Origin: Membranipora membranacea
Taxonomy: Eukaryota; Bryozoa; Gymnolaemata; Cheilostomatida; Membraniporidae
NCBI GenBank assembly: GCA_914767715.1
Contig: OU612068.1
Location: 18,600,001 to 18,664,000 of the forward strand
DNA: 64,000 nucleotides
Direction: 5' to 3'
A program made the translations under genes and the position numbers. Shown piece after piece: positions 12,701 to 23,884 of the stretch (its first letter is position 1; each line of letters opens with the position of its first letter). The notes below the pieces were generated by a model. It was not told the DNA's origin. It saw only the letters and a list, made by a program, of their open reading frames with translations, and did no database searches.

Positions 12701-15700
12701 CCCATGTAATTTTGGAAAGGTGTTTTAGGACCTTCCCTTACCAACATTCCCTGGTCAGATATTGTATCATTTTCAAGTTAGAACTTTCCCCTAAATATCA
12801 GGTTCAAGTTTCAGTAGGACAATACGCAGGATAAGTGTTACATATGGAGCTGATCGATTTTGATCTTTCAATCAGGCATGGCATGCATCACTTGGTGAGA
12901 CCTAGACAGTCTGGCTAGGTCTCACCAAGCGATGCATGGCATCCTCTAAACTTTGCCGTATTGTGAAACAGCTATCAATAGAATGTGTAACTTTGGCAGC
13001 AATGGATCATGTTGGCAGCAATTGATCATGTTGGCGGCGATGGATCAGGTTGGTACAGAGTTATGGTTAGCAGATCAAGGGTATGTTACAGCATAGAAGC
13101 ATGCCATGAGCTTGATCTCGCTAGTGACCTGATCCCAGAGGTGACAATCATGACTGACTAGGCTTATCTATAAGACTGCCTTTCCCAATTCTAGATATTG
13201 ATTCTCCATGAGGTTAATTGACAATTACCTTCATAAAATGTAGTCAATGTCTAGCTTTGCAGGTCAGGTAATACCATAAACATATGGATAGTTCTTCAAG
13301 TTTAAGGGCACCACATAGTTACATACCACTAAATCTAAAGTCGAACAGGTAATATGTTGGACATTTTTCACTTTTAACCCTTTATGACATAATATCCATA
13401 TGCAGAGAAATTGAGACCGATTCAATTACATTAGTGGGGGATTTATTGAATAGATATAGGAAACTGAGCAGATGCATAGTGTGAGAGTAGCCTTTCTTAA
13501 CAAGCTTTGTTCGGTGGGAGGGGGGTCAGGAAAGTGTGAAAGGTGAGAAAATGAGAGGAGGAAAAGGAGGAGGCAACTCCTTACCACAATAACTTTTTTA
13601 ATTTATACCTTTTTCTTGAAGGAGATGACAACTTCTCATGCATATGAGCACCTCTACCGGGAGTTCTACTTTCGGCTTCATCAATGTCAGCCCAGCTCAG
13701 CCCTAGTACCTTACGCCTTTCCACATCTGCCTCATAACGGGCTTTCAGCATGTCCCAGTCCATGTTAGTTGCGGATGTCTCCATAGAATCCAGGCCACTA
13801 TTCGCTCCCTGTAAATTATTGCGAATGAGATGTTATGGTCAAATATTAATAAAGGTGTTGTTGTAAATTATGCAGATACATGAAGAAGGATATCATAGTT
13901 AACTAATTCAATAATCTCCTCTTGTTCAAAACTCCTGTGATAAAGGCGGTTTGCAAAATCACCCTTCTAGGGTTGTCCTCTCTCCATGTAAGAATGTTAT
14001 AAAACTAGCACTGCGGTATATTATTAATATGTATCGGATGGAAATAGTGTTGAAATGGCTTTATCTGGCAAACACTCAAACTCATGTTGAAAATTCTTAC
14101 AGTTTCAGCGTATGTACCAATGAAGACATGGCATGAAAATGTTGGTTTTAGAAAGCGCCGAAATCGTGCCTGTTTTGTTGAAAAATTGAGATTACCCAGC
14201 AGGCCCGTAGTTTAGGAAAAATGGTAGGGGAGGCAAACATCTTTGAGGGTGTGAAGTAACACCAGGTTTGGTATTGTAAGCTACCCCTGTGTCCCTGGTC
14301 CCCTGCCTCCAAAGCGTTTTAATGATCAAATAGCAAATGGAAGTTCCAAATGAGCTGATTCTGACATGGAATATTCAATTATAGCATATTTACGCCACTC
14401 CATTGAGCACTCTAGGGGAGGCAGAGCGTCCCTGCCTCCCCTAGAACTACGGGCCTGCCCAGCTCTCAATCTCATAGTTTGGACAATTCATATCCCTTTG
14501 AGTTTTCATCGATTCTCAATGTTCTCGAGATAAAGCCATTCAGCACAATTTTCCTACGCTGCTACAATTGTTGCTGATCGGAAGGTTTGTGCATATAGTT
14601 TTAACTGAAAAAGCTAGATGTAGCGGTATTTTCACAAAACAAGAAATGTGATGTGAACATGCAGAGCATCAGCAACAACAAAATAAATGAACAAGAAAAA
14701 TTATAAAACCGATATCATTAATGATGAATAATATTGAGATGAGATAAGATGAGAGATTGCAATTGCTATGTGGTGTAGGCGTAATTCTGGGGTCAAATCT
14801 ATAGCTGCCATAGACTTAATAATAATCATTACTTAGTCGATGATAGCTGCCGATGAGCGGGGTGTGAGAAAGTTTTCTACAAATTCCATATCATGTCTAA
14901 TGAAGTCTTGGTCCGAATATTATATATTTATTATATATTTCAATTTAACAGTGGTCGTGATCCGAATAAGTATTTATATATTGATTAAAAATCCAATAAC
15001 ACACGATATTGATGTACATATTCGAACAGAGGACACATATAATAAATAGCCTAAGTATTTTCATGCACAGTGAACATGTTTTTCCCAAGGATTAATGGTG
15101 GAGTAAGTGGAATTCAAGAAAAGTCAAGGATATTGAATGCATAAACACAAACAGCAAAGAAACGAAAATCCCCCACCCTCTAAAATTTGTCATACTAACC
15201 TCTAAATTCCATAATAGCTGTAACACCAGAGAGTGATAAATAAAATGTATATTATGGCATGTGAGGTGCAATGATTGCTATCTTAATTCTTTATTATCCT
15301 TAATTATTCAACTCATAATACCAGAAAACATTTTATTCACATTTTGCTCTCGAGTCTAGGGATTTTGGAATTGGAGGAACTGTGGCATTATGCTGGTTAT
15401 ACCTCATATTTTACAGCAAGTATGGTTAACTAGGCTGAAAGACCGGGACAGGGATGGCCATTGATCTAAATGGCTACGCACACCCATTCTTACATTGAGC
15501 AAGAATGGCTAGTATTGGCCAATCTAACATTGACTTGATATTATCCATCATATTGATCATATTGCATGAGTTTGGGCGTTAATTTTAGCATAAAAAATGC
15601 CGAAAAAACCATATGTTCAGAATTATAACCGTGTTAGAAATATGTAATCTTTATGATGTGCAGAGTATATAGTATAGACAGAGCCGATAGTAGCGGCGCT

Positions 15701-18700
15701 CAACCTTGTAAAGGGTTATCTAGATCCGCTTGTACATGATAAAAAGGCAAACTACAGAAACTGTGGAAAAATTCCTTCATGACGATAAATAACATTTACC
15801 CTCTCTGCTTAGTTGATTTCGGTATTTTTAAAATGGAAGGGATGTATTGAAAGTAGGACTCTACGATTTAGAGGTACGCATTTATTGCATTTAGCAACAT
15901 AGTTTTTAGTATATAGGCCATGAAATGACATGCCATATGAGTGGCTTTCACATTCTAATCCACTGACTGCCCTAAAGTGTCAGTCTTAATAGGTTATGTT
16001 TGGTATGGATATCAGTCTGAAAAGCCAGGAGGTCATATGAAGTAAAACAGCATGTGGATTAAATTGCAGCAAAACTGCTACAAAGTCTGAAAATTGGGAT
16101 CATAGTGGATCATAGTGGTTTAGTGTCTCCACCTGATCACTATCATTTCTATGATCCATCTACCCACCCAACCTGTACCCTCAACCCAAATAATCCAATA
16201 TTTTTTTAAAAACTCATTCCATCAGCAATGAAGATACGTCAGCAAAGATATTATTCCAATGATGGTGTCAGTGTATGCCTTGTGTCGAAATTTAGGTGTT
16301 GTATAATCAAGCCACAACACCCACCCACTCGAAAATTTGTTATTGGAAATTCCCTAAAGCAGCAGCATTGAGATCTTGTCACGCTTAGCTCAAGCCTTAC
16401 ATCGCCATAGATTGCACAAGCCCCTACCTCCCTCAAGTGTATCTGTTCATCTAGAACTCTCAAATACTTTTATAGCTGTATATTCTAGCAACGTGATGGT
16501 AAGCAGCATGGTACTTATAAGTGAAGACAGACAGATTGCTGTGGCATATGTTAAAGTGATTGTGAAGGAATCAGGTTTTTGGTATCATTCTAGAGTTCTC
16601 AGTCTAATTTAGAAAACCGCTCTAAAAGATTCATGAACAACAATTGGCCCAGTTTCAACTGATTTTCATTCAAAGTTGAGATATGAAGGTACTAAAAAGG
16701 TACTATTTTAATGATAGTATATACAATTACAAATTAGTAGCTTCATAGTACCTTTCAATGTCAACTTTGAGTGAAAATCAGTTGAAACTGGGCCACATGC
16801 TGCTAATAAACCTTATAGCAGTTTTCTAAATTAGACTGAGAACTCTAGAATGATGCCAAAATCCTGATTCCTTCGCTTTCACCTTAATAAGTTAAATACA
16901 AACTTTTTTTATTTTTGCAGCAGCGTCTGTCCATCATCATGTAGCTTGGTTTCCGCCCCTTGGAAGCAAAACTTCATTCATTGCTTTTTGAAACATTAAA
17001 TGTTGCCCAGTTTCAGTAATAGTGTGGGATTCCTATAAAGTTTTTTTCCTTATATTATTATTGAGCCCACTCTAGTTATTTTGGTCAAAATAAAACCAGA
17101 TGACAACAAATATCAATCAATTTTGTCCACCTTTTGAGTGCAAATAAAAAGATTATTCACATACCTCCAATTCATCGTCCATATTAGCAAACTCAAGTTG
17201 AGTAAACTCTTCCTTTTCAGCTTTCTCAATCTCATAGAGATAACTCTGTTCTTTTAGTATTACCGATTTGATAGCAGCATTTTGTTCATGAAGTGTTTCA
17301 TCCATAGCCTTCAAATAAATACATATATAATGTATACATGCAAATAATATTGGAGTTGCCATCCCATTACTTGCTTTGTTTAGTGACAAGAAAGCTTTTG
17401 CCAATGAACCAAGATTTAACCTCGCCAGCTTGATCTTTTACTGGGTGTTTCTTATGTCAACAACTATTCATGAGTCCAATGTTTATTAGTGATAGACCAA
17501 ACTGATTGCTAACAAAATACCTAGACCACCTAAAAATCATATATACACACTTTACCAGCAAATTGAGATGATAACTCACGTCTTCGAGATGCATGGCCAG
17601 AACCTCTTCATCCTCTGCTTCTTCAACTCCCGACTCATCACAAATCAGGGCGCTCTCTGAGTCATCATGTAACACCTCACTCAGATCAATCTTCAGCTCC
17701 TCAGTGGTATCACTTGATCGCGCCGCTGATTGATCAGGGGAGATCTGTGAGACTGTATTACTCTGGACTGTCTTCTGCTGAGGCTGGCCGGAAGTAGACT
17801 CCATGTTCAATCTTCGAGGATTATTCTGCTTAGGCTTTGATGATGTAGCAGAGTTCTCGCTGACTGGTCGTTGTTTAGTGTTGGGAAGTTTGCCTTGGCT
17901 GGCACTACAGTATATAAAAAAACAAAAATGACATATTTTTGCACAAAACTAATCGTAGATATTTTATCATGCCAAAAAATTTGTGTCCAGTATTCAACAC
18001 TGAGAGATATGATTCACACTTAAATTGTAATGTGTTTTTAACGCAACTACCAAAATAAACTCCATTCAATTCCAGGTTTTACTTTTTGAGGATGATACAA
18101 TTCAGTCCTACACAGATATGCCGCCTTGTTAAGAGAATGGACTTACTCAGGATGTCTGTCACTAGTTGTCTTGACCACGACATCCCTATAAGAGCTTCCA
18201 TTGCTTTCCTTTGCACCCTTTTTTCTGGAAGCTGTACCGTATGGTTGATGCTTTTGCCGTTTTCCAGAAGGTCCTCCAGGAGTATTCTTCCCCTGATTCC
18301 TGTTCAGACCATTGCTCCTAAGATTTTCAAGGTTATTGGTAGACGATGGCTTCTGGAATTTTCCGTTACTGTTGGAGCCAATGGAACCTTTTGAGCTGGT
18401 GGAGGCTTTCGAGACTGGCGAGGTTTTTGATCTAGATCTTCTAACAGTTTCCCAGCCGTCATCAGTCAAATCTATGATTGCGTAAAAGTTAAATTTAAAT
18501 ATATTTTCATTCAATATTAAAATGTTGTTGACATTTTAAAATCAGTTGATAATTCTAACATACTCAATGCTTGGATGTCATCATTCACAGGTGGCAACCT
18601 CTCGAAGTGAGGGTGTAAGATCCCAATCCCTGGATCTTTTGAGAGGTATCGGGAGCTCGAACTGATCTGATTGCATAAATTGATAATACATTGCAATATC

Positions 18701-21700
18701 ATTCTGTAGGAGGGATGGCTGGAAATTTTAGGCAAACCTGTGATTTAATGATCACAGCCTCACAACTCTTAGCTATTTCAGTTAGCTATTCGCAGGAGGA
18801 ATTCCATAAGGGAGAGTAATGCATTTTCTCAGTACAAAACATGTCTTGTCTTTGAGAAGGGGCTAGCCAAGGTAACTTCAATCATCCTGGGTTCAGGTCT
18901 CAGGAACCCAAAGAACTCAAACCTTTTGCAAACCAAGTTTATCCCAGCATCTTTTTTCGAAACGCCCGGAAATACAAATGAATCTGAGCAAATCTGAAAC
19001 TGTGATGCACGTTGGCTAGGCTGCCACACCTAGGACGAATTGACCATGAACATGATATGCGGAACTTAACTTTGCCTAGGAAATAATCAAAATAAATAAG
19101 CAACACTCTTTGATCTACCAATACCACCGTCAGCCATTGATGTAATGGTACCAGGACTATCTCTTGTGCAGCCTGCCAACGCCTCAGCTCTTGGTAGTTG
19201 AGGTTAAACTTGAAAAGATGCTATAACTCACCATCTTCGAGAGATTCAAGTTTGAGAACATGAGGTCGCACGACATCACTGGGTGGCTCTTTGGTGGGAA
19301 TCTGCGGACTGTCTACAATTCTGAGCAGCTCTAACTGCTGTGTTTCCAGCTCATTCACTGTCACTGTACCTGTAAACATTGAATACAAGTCAGATCTTAA
19401 CCGCCAACAGCCCATTGACATCGAGACTACACTATTATCATGTGAATCTCTGATCGTTAGAGTCACTTTAGTAAGAGTACCTAACGTGTACCAGCTCCTA
19501 TTATTAGTAAAATTAAACACGGGTCGTCACACCAAATCCCTTGTGATGGTACTCATGCTAAGTGAATTAGTTCACTCTCTACTGATCCGAGATATACATG
19601 CAATAGTACATCAGTGTGGCAACCAACAGCTCATCTAGATAAAGCGTATAAAATTTCTCTGAACTCAGTTAGGTTAGGTGATAGCCTAGCAGCATTCATT
19701 GTTGATAGTTGGCATGAACAAGAGAAATTTCAGTTTCAAATGTTATCCCAATGGTCTCTTTACAATCAGGATTGGCAATTAAATCATGCAAAGATCTCGA
19801 ACAGCGAAACAGCACTGTTTCTGAGGATTCACGACAAGATTTAGGTTGCAAGATCAAAAATAAAAATAATATTACTTGTTTCTGTAACAGACCAGAATGA
19901 TAGTTATGATAACCTGGCTTATTTAGAGCCCTACCTTTGACCATGTCTGCCCAGCTATTGTTACCATCTCCTGCGGCTGGCATTGTTCTATTTTTGTTCA
20001 TTCCACCAGGAGAGAAAAGATGGGCGGGACTCGGTGAATTTGGGTCATTACGATTAGATAGGTGCAGTTTTCCAGGTGAGGTCTTTCTTACCTCCCAGGC
20101 TAAGGCGATTGGTCTATAAGGGAAAAAAAATCTCATAAAAGTTGCTGTGGCAAATATTTACATGACAAGAATTTAAGCAGCTAGATTCATGGTAGGATAC
20201 CTGAGTTTGACCGATGAGCTTGAGTTTGTGGAAGGAAAATAAAAAAGGCCCAGTTAATGTCAACTGATCAAATTTCTTCTGATCATTTGTGAATTTGCTG
20301 ATGATTCTTCATCTTTTACATAACAACAAAACAGAAGTATGAATAAAGGATTATCATTGGCCTCTTAGCTTCGATTATCTCCCCTGGGCTAAAGTCACTA
20401 ATTCACTAATCGGAGGACGATTACACGACACACACAAGCTACCAGTAACAAATGACATACGACATCTCAAGTGCAACATCCATATGTCCCATAATCTCAA
20501 ATAATAAATTTCCACCTTTTGAAATTCTTCTATCCTATCTCTGATGTACACGATCCCAAATTCCATGTGTTATTCTGTTACCTTGAAGCCTTATTGACAC
20601 GATTCTCAACTTCTTTGACCCAGCAGACTTTAATTGTTATTGTTTTCAGCCAGTTCTAACCTATCCAATGTGAACTATTTTGCAATTTACATTTCCATCA
20701 GGCTTTGAAAACATCTACTCCCTCTCACAGGTTGATCAGTAGCTTTCCCAAGCTTACACCCTTGAACGCCAGGTTTGATATAAACCTGGTAATTATTACA
20801 GCACTTATTACAATGTTCAAGATGAAGTTGTATATCTGAAGAACAACAATGCCGCAATAATTTGACCAACCACACCTTTGCCCTGCCTCCTCCAGGTGTT
20901 CGTAGGTCTTCATTACATTCCATTGGTTGATGAGAGATTGAAAGTCTTTTGTACACTGTTGTAGGATCATTATTACCTCCTGAATTCACAAATATAAAAC
21001 AAACATAATTAGTTATCTACTCGTGCATCTATGTCACTAAAAGTTAGACAACTCCAACAAAACCATAAATTCCTGGTTTGACCTACATATTGGCATTATC
21101 TGACGCACAGATTTTATTGAGCTCAACTAAATGGTAAGGCACCACATATTATTTTCAACAAGCTTTCAACATTTGAAAGTTGAATTTCAATGATGAAATT
21201 TATGTACGTTGGCAGAAATGTGTCAGCAGTAGTAATCCATTTAATCGCATATCGATCATCATGAGTCATTTTTCAATGAGACAAAACTGAGTCACCTTTT
21301 GTACTTTTACTCACCTTGCATTCATTCACACTTTCGTCACTCTCACAAGTTTGATAGATCTCGTCCACTGCCCTCTTCAGATTATCAAACAGGAAAGCCC
21401 AGTATCTTGCCCGCATATCAGTCTTGCGATTAGCCAGAGATCCTGCAGAGCTTGCAGGGCGACTACCGCCTGATCTCACTGAGGATGTGTCATCGCTGCG
21501 TTTATGAGTAGATGGGCTCATTTCTCTCAGACCAGGAAGTGCTCTTTTTCGAGGTGATTTAGGAACAGTTTTTGTTGGAGTAACTATTAAAAATATATTG
21601 GAATATGAAGAAAAAAAAAGTATGTTTTTCATCAACAGTTTGGAATCCACATTTCACATTATAATGTTACACTTAAAGCACCTGATAAATACTAAAAAAT

Positions 21701-23122
21701 TGTTAACTTTGATGAACAAGCAAGTTACTTACCAGATTTGGTCTCATCTACAACCGGCACATTATAAGCTATGAGATTCCTAGCTGATCTTCCTTCCTCC
21801 TGAACTATTTTCCTCACTCTGTCATGAACTTGACCGTTTGATTGCTTAACAAGATGAAAAGATTAAATTGATCAACGTTGTCTGCTCAGACATAGCACTC
21901 TAGAGCAGTTTGAATGGAAATAGAGGAAGTGTCATCTTATTGGCATGTTCTCAGACATCACACATTGATTTTTCACTCGTGGGATATCCAACATCATCAC
22001 ATCATAGAAAAACTAAACAGATGTGTCTGTTGTAAAGTTAATCCAATCATGATGCATAAAATATTGATTAACGCAACATATGCTCAGTACTGAGTAGAAA
22101 TAAGAAGGAAAGACAACCCATTACCAATCATATTAACAGTAAAGCAACCAAATTTGTCCACTGCCCCATTATATCTGAATGTTGATTACTTGCCAAAGCA
22201 AACCGCATTGTCCAATAGGTTCGTTAAATCAAAAAGTTGTTAAATATTGGGAAATAAGATGCAAGTTATTCAGCAATCATGCTACATACCACAAACTGCC
22301 AAAGCACAAATGGTGAAAATTAAGCTATACAGATTGTTTCAAGGTTGTAGTTGGAAAGCTGTGAATTCCCGTGAGATTTTATTTGGTCATGATACTACAA
22401 AGGAGACACAACAGACACCATTGTTGCACAACGCCCAACAGTGGACGTGTACTATTTCAAGGCACCTGCATTATTGTGGTTTCAAAATGATCCCGACAGC
22501 CTTTCTTCCTAAAAGTTGTCAACTATCTCACCTTAGGAAGAGGTTTCACAAGAGAACCTGTTGAACCGTGACTCCTCTGTCGGGAAAGTTTCCGGCCATT
22601 TGTATATGCTACCTCTGAACTAAGTTTTTCAGCACTAGCATGAAGCTTATCACAAGAACGAGATAGTTTGGAACCAGGTTTTGCAGACCTCTTTTGGGGC
22701 GTTTGCATAGCAGAGGTCGTGCGGGTTACAGATCTTTTGCCATTTTCCATAGTGGTGGAGTCTGCTGATCTAGAACCATTTGTCTGGGAGTCAGTCTTTT
22801 TTGTGAGGTTAACAGTTCTTGGTTTATTCATTGGTAATGGTACCACTGCTGTCCCATCTCCAACAGGTTTTCTTACACTTGCTTTAGCAGGAAAGGGAGA
22901 TGATATGCCTTTTAAACTAACAGTTTCCATTCTCTTTTCACTGGCCCTTGATTTATTTGTGTGTGGCTTTTTGTTGTGGGCAGTTTCAATCCCTGCACCT
23001 GTAGAAGTTTTTTGCAGTTTGCCATCTTCTTCATCAGCAGTTACAATACTCTCTCTGCTACTGTTGTTAGACCCTGATACATTGGGTTTAGCTTTGCTCT
23101 TTTTTCTCTTCTGATCACTCAT
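796..23122 (-). CDS. SCAPER: SCAPER (S-phase cyclin A-associated protein in the ER), partial at 3' end
   Basis: Coding exons in transcript order: 23122-22532, 21844-21733, 21583-21315, 20979-20876, 20113-19935, 19369-19232, 18471-18147, 17904-17580, 17308-17165, 13808-13609, 11813-11702, 11053-10913, 8436-8281, 7255-7145, 2420-2307, 1647-1384, 926-796. All junctions keep frame; 1138 codons plus two bases are visible and the rest lies left of the window. Order and wording match animal SCAPER: an N-terminal block (HDRVRKIVQEEGRSARNLIA, then ARYWAFLFDNLKRAVDEIY), an acidic/Ser-rich middle, the HEKLSSPSRKR motif, a long charged coiled coil (about residues 780-1040), and one C2H2 zinc finger (C-x2-C-x12-H-x5-H, about residues 1054-1076). 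In mammals SCAPER is an ER-associated cyclin A/CDK2 binder linked to cell-cycle control and cilia; that role is carried over by homology. The start chosen is the first ATG of the 5' exon. A possible acceptor just upstream (TTTTGGCAG) leaves room for a 5' UTR exon. The first 197 residues, rich in Ser/Lys, are less conserved. Confidence 0.93.
2126..2294. repeat. Dispersed repeat, copy 1
   Basis: About 170 bases closely match 19398-19572: both contain ATCGAGACT, AATCTCTGAT, AGAGTCA, GTACCTAAC, ACACCAAAT and TTGTGATGGTACTCAT in the same order and spacing. It lies in a SCAPER intron about 12 bases from the donor of exon 2420-2307. No open frame or clear terminal repeats were seen; the family is unknown. 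Confidence 0.7.
2995..3022. repeat. 28-base perfect palindrome
   Basis: CCATAGAGTTATTA is followed directly by its exact reverse complement. The same six bases, TCATCT, flank both sides. It lies in the SCAPER intron 2421-7144. Confidence 0.75.
3891..4123. repeat. Tandem duplication of the nested gene's 3' end
   Basis: Two diverged units, 3891-4003 and 4012-4123, share AAATCCCA, CATAGC, TATAAAAC, CATAAAA, AGTGTTATTG, ATATGCTCA, CAGTTC and CTGG in order, with a period near 120. The right unit contains the last codons and stop of the sulfotransferase-like gene (stop at 4106-4108) and its 3' flank. The left unit is a decayed second copy of that end. Confidence 0.75.
4106..5698 (-). CDS. Sulfotransferase-like protein, nested in a SCAPER intron
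   Basis: Two coding exons: 5698-5641 and 5337-4106. The donor is GTAAGT; the acceptor is GTTATTAG. Phase 1 is kept across the junction, giving 429 residues. The N-terminus (MEWCHVLWTSATSVAWKFLG) could be a short membrane anchor. A P-loop-like segment VVWLFQTIRCGSTIW (RCGST about residues 147-151) resembles the 5'-phosphosulfate-binding loop of sulfotransferases, and FAYRNTLPCAASYEKA about 100 residues later resembles the 3'-phosphate-binding region with its Arg and Ser. The arrangement suits a PAPS-dependent sulfotransferase-fold protein of the divergent type common in marine invertebrates. Substrate is unknown and catalytic activity is not proven. The gene lies on the same strand as SCAPER inside the intron 2421-7144, so it needs its own promoter or splicing away from the host transcript. 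Confidence 0.75.
5699..7144. other. SCAPER intron upstream of the nested gene
   Basis: AT-rich non-coding sequence between the nested gene's start and the next SCAPER exon. It must hold the nested gene's promoter, but no clear TATA box or initiator can be picked out. Confidence 0.5.
7527..7545. repeat. AT dinucleotide microsatellite
   Basis: A short (AT)n run in a SCAPER intron. Confidence 0.8.
8151..8269. mobile_element. Short MITE-like inverted repeat next to a SCAPER exon
   Basis: The outer arms CCATAGACTTAA and TTAAGTCTATGG are exact complements. Inside them lie TGGTCCACATTGTCCCAGAT and ATCTGGGGCAATGTGAACCA. The centre repeats ATCTGGGATGGCT. The inner ends match the element at 48.6 kb. 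It ends only 11 bases before exon 8436-8281 on the plus-strand map, inside the intron just after that exon's donor. Confidence 0.6.
8588..9235. mobile_element. Probable hAT-type non-autonomous transposon remnant
   Basis: The left end reads CAGGGGTGCCTAAACTTTTT followed by GGGCCA, a form typical of hAT terminal repeats. The right end has GTGGGCCACGTTTGG and then a decayed terminus. There is no transposase frame. No target-site duplication could be fixed, so the right border is approximate. Confidence 0.45.
9236..10912. other. SCAPER intron, with AT-rich tract
   Basis: No gene is seen. Positions 10740-10905 form a very AT-rich, partly self-complementary TATA-repeat tract directly next to SCAPER exon 11053-10913. 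Confidence 0.55.
11977..12098. repeat. Long near-perfect hairpin (foldback element)
   Basis: Two arms of 51 bases (11977-12027 and 12048-12098) are inverted copies with only a few mismatches, separated by a 20-base loop. Both outer ends are TTAA. It lies in the SCAPER intron between exons 13609-13808 and 11702-11813. It could be a miniature foldback transposon or, if transcribed, a hairpin RNA precursor. Confidence 0.8.
12882..12938. repeat. Small hairpin
   Basis: The arms 12882-12905 and 12915-12938 are 24 bases each, inverted, with one mismatch (CATGCATCACTTGGTGAGAC against its complement with CGCTT). The loop is 9 bases. It lies in a SCAPER intron. Confidence 0.75.
13489..13519 (+). repeat. 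TAGCCTGTCTTGACAAGCTT family, diverged copy
   Basis: This matches the 60008 copy with a few differences (TAGCCTTTCTTAACAAGCTT), including the G-rich sequence that follows. The family also occurs at 39359, 55971, 56972 and 60008. Confidence 0.55.
14200..14457. mobile_element. MITE with CAGGCCCGTAGTT terminal inverted repeats
   Basis: The left terminus CAGGCCCGTAGTT (14200-14212) and right terminus AACTACGGGCCTG (14445-14457) are exact complements. TAGGGGAGGCA lies just inside both ends in opposite orientation. CCCAG flanks both sides, a possible 5-base target duplication. It is about 258 bases long and non-coding. The ends resemble hAT-type elements, but a 5-base duplication would not be typical of hAT. 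Confidence 0.7.
14458..16550. other. SCAPER intron
   Basis: AT-rich non-coding sequence in the intron between exons 17165-17308 and 13609-13808. No gene or RNA was recognised. Confidence 0.5.
16551..16887. mobile_element. Foldback (MITE-like) element of about 340 bases
   Basis: The left arm (16551 to about 16722) and right arm (about 16738-16887) are imperfect inverted copies. The outer ends pair (TTAAAGTG with CACCTTAA). Inner blocks such as GAAGGAATCAGG, TTCTAGAGTTCTCAGTCTAA and CCCAGTTTCAACTGATTTTC also pair. No open frame. It lies in a SCAPER intron. Confidence 0.8.
19398..19572. repeat. Dispersed repeat, copy 2
   Basis: Second copy of the repeat at 2126-2294 in the same orientation. 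It begins about 28 bases upstream (minus strand) of the acceptor of SCAPER exon 19369-19232, so it may supply part of that intron's branch-point region. Confidence 0.7.
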
Positions 23123-23825
23123 ATCTCTGTCTGCCAAAACTCAGATATGGGATGTGGTGGTTGCAAATGTAAAAAGGTTTTGCTGAAAATGATGTATTTC
23201 TCATCTGCATCAGATGGGTAAGAATTTTTTCAGTTTAGCATTCCTGCTGCGGTCTTATTGTTTATCAAATTGAACCACAATGTACATACATAAACTAATT
23301 TTTTAGCACCTTTTTTATACCAATGAGAGATAGTGAATACTATGTCACACTATTGCTTGTTTATAAAGAATGGAGAGGGTTTAACCTAAACCATAGTAGT
23401 CCCTGATCAACATGGAGTTTGTAAAAGCCACACAATAACTTATTTCAAACAAAAATTTATTTGGGATAGTCAAATATTGTTGATCCACTTTTATCATTTT
23501 CACAAGTGAGAAAGTGGGCGTGGTAATAACTTTTTTCTCATGATAAGCATGACTAATCTATTTACTTATCCTCCAGTCCTAGTGCTTTTACTCCTTGGAC
23601 TCTGGTCTTATAAAGGTATACCTTGACTATGGATATAGCCTGGGCATATTGACAGGCAGGCATACAGCACCTAGGCATGTATGCTTTGCCAATAATGTCC
23701 ATTATCAACCCGTGTTACAAGTCTCATATAGATAGGTGTCTTTGGACATGTTTGAAGACAGACTCTCAGACATAGGCCCCAGGGCCTATCCAACGAGGTC
23801 TTTTAGAACTGTACTTTATTTTGTA
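23123..23825. other. SCAPER 5' flank
   Basis: Non-coding sequence upstream of the SCAPER start. The SCAPER 5' UTR or a leader exon and its promoter should lie here. No core promoter element could be assigned with confidence. Confidence 0.45.
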
Positions 23826-23844
23826 ATGTATGCATCGGCAAAGT

Positions 23845-23875
23845 ATACATGCTTGTAATTCCAGATGCCTATATA
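23845..23875 (+). repeat. Fragment of the palindromic repeat seen at 56.8 kb
   Basis: CATGCTTGTAATTCCAGATG followed by CCTAT differs by one base from 56895-56919 (CATGCTTGTAACTCCAGATG, then CCTAT). It lies directly before the LINE fragment. Confidence 0.6.
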
Positions 23876-23884
23876 AGTATACGG

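Noticed and set aside
22668-23114. Open frame of 148 codons on the plus strand
   Set aside because: It is the antisense shadow of the first SCAPER coding exon.
23123-23137. Five extra codons at the SCAPER N-terminus, starting with TTG
   Set aside because: The first in-frame ATG is at 23122. The upstream bases look like a splice acceptor (TTTTGGCAG), not coding.
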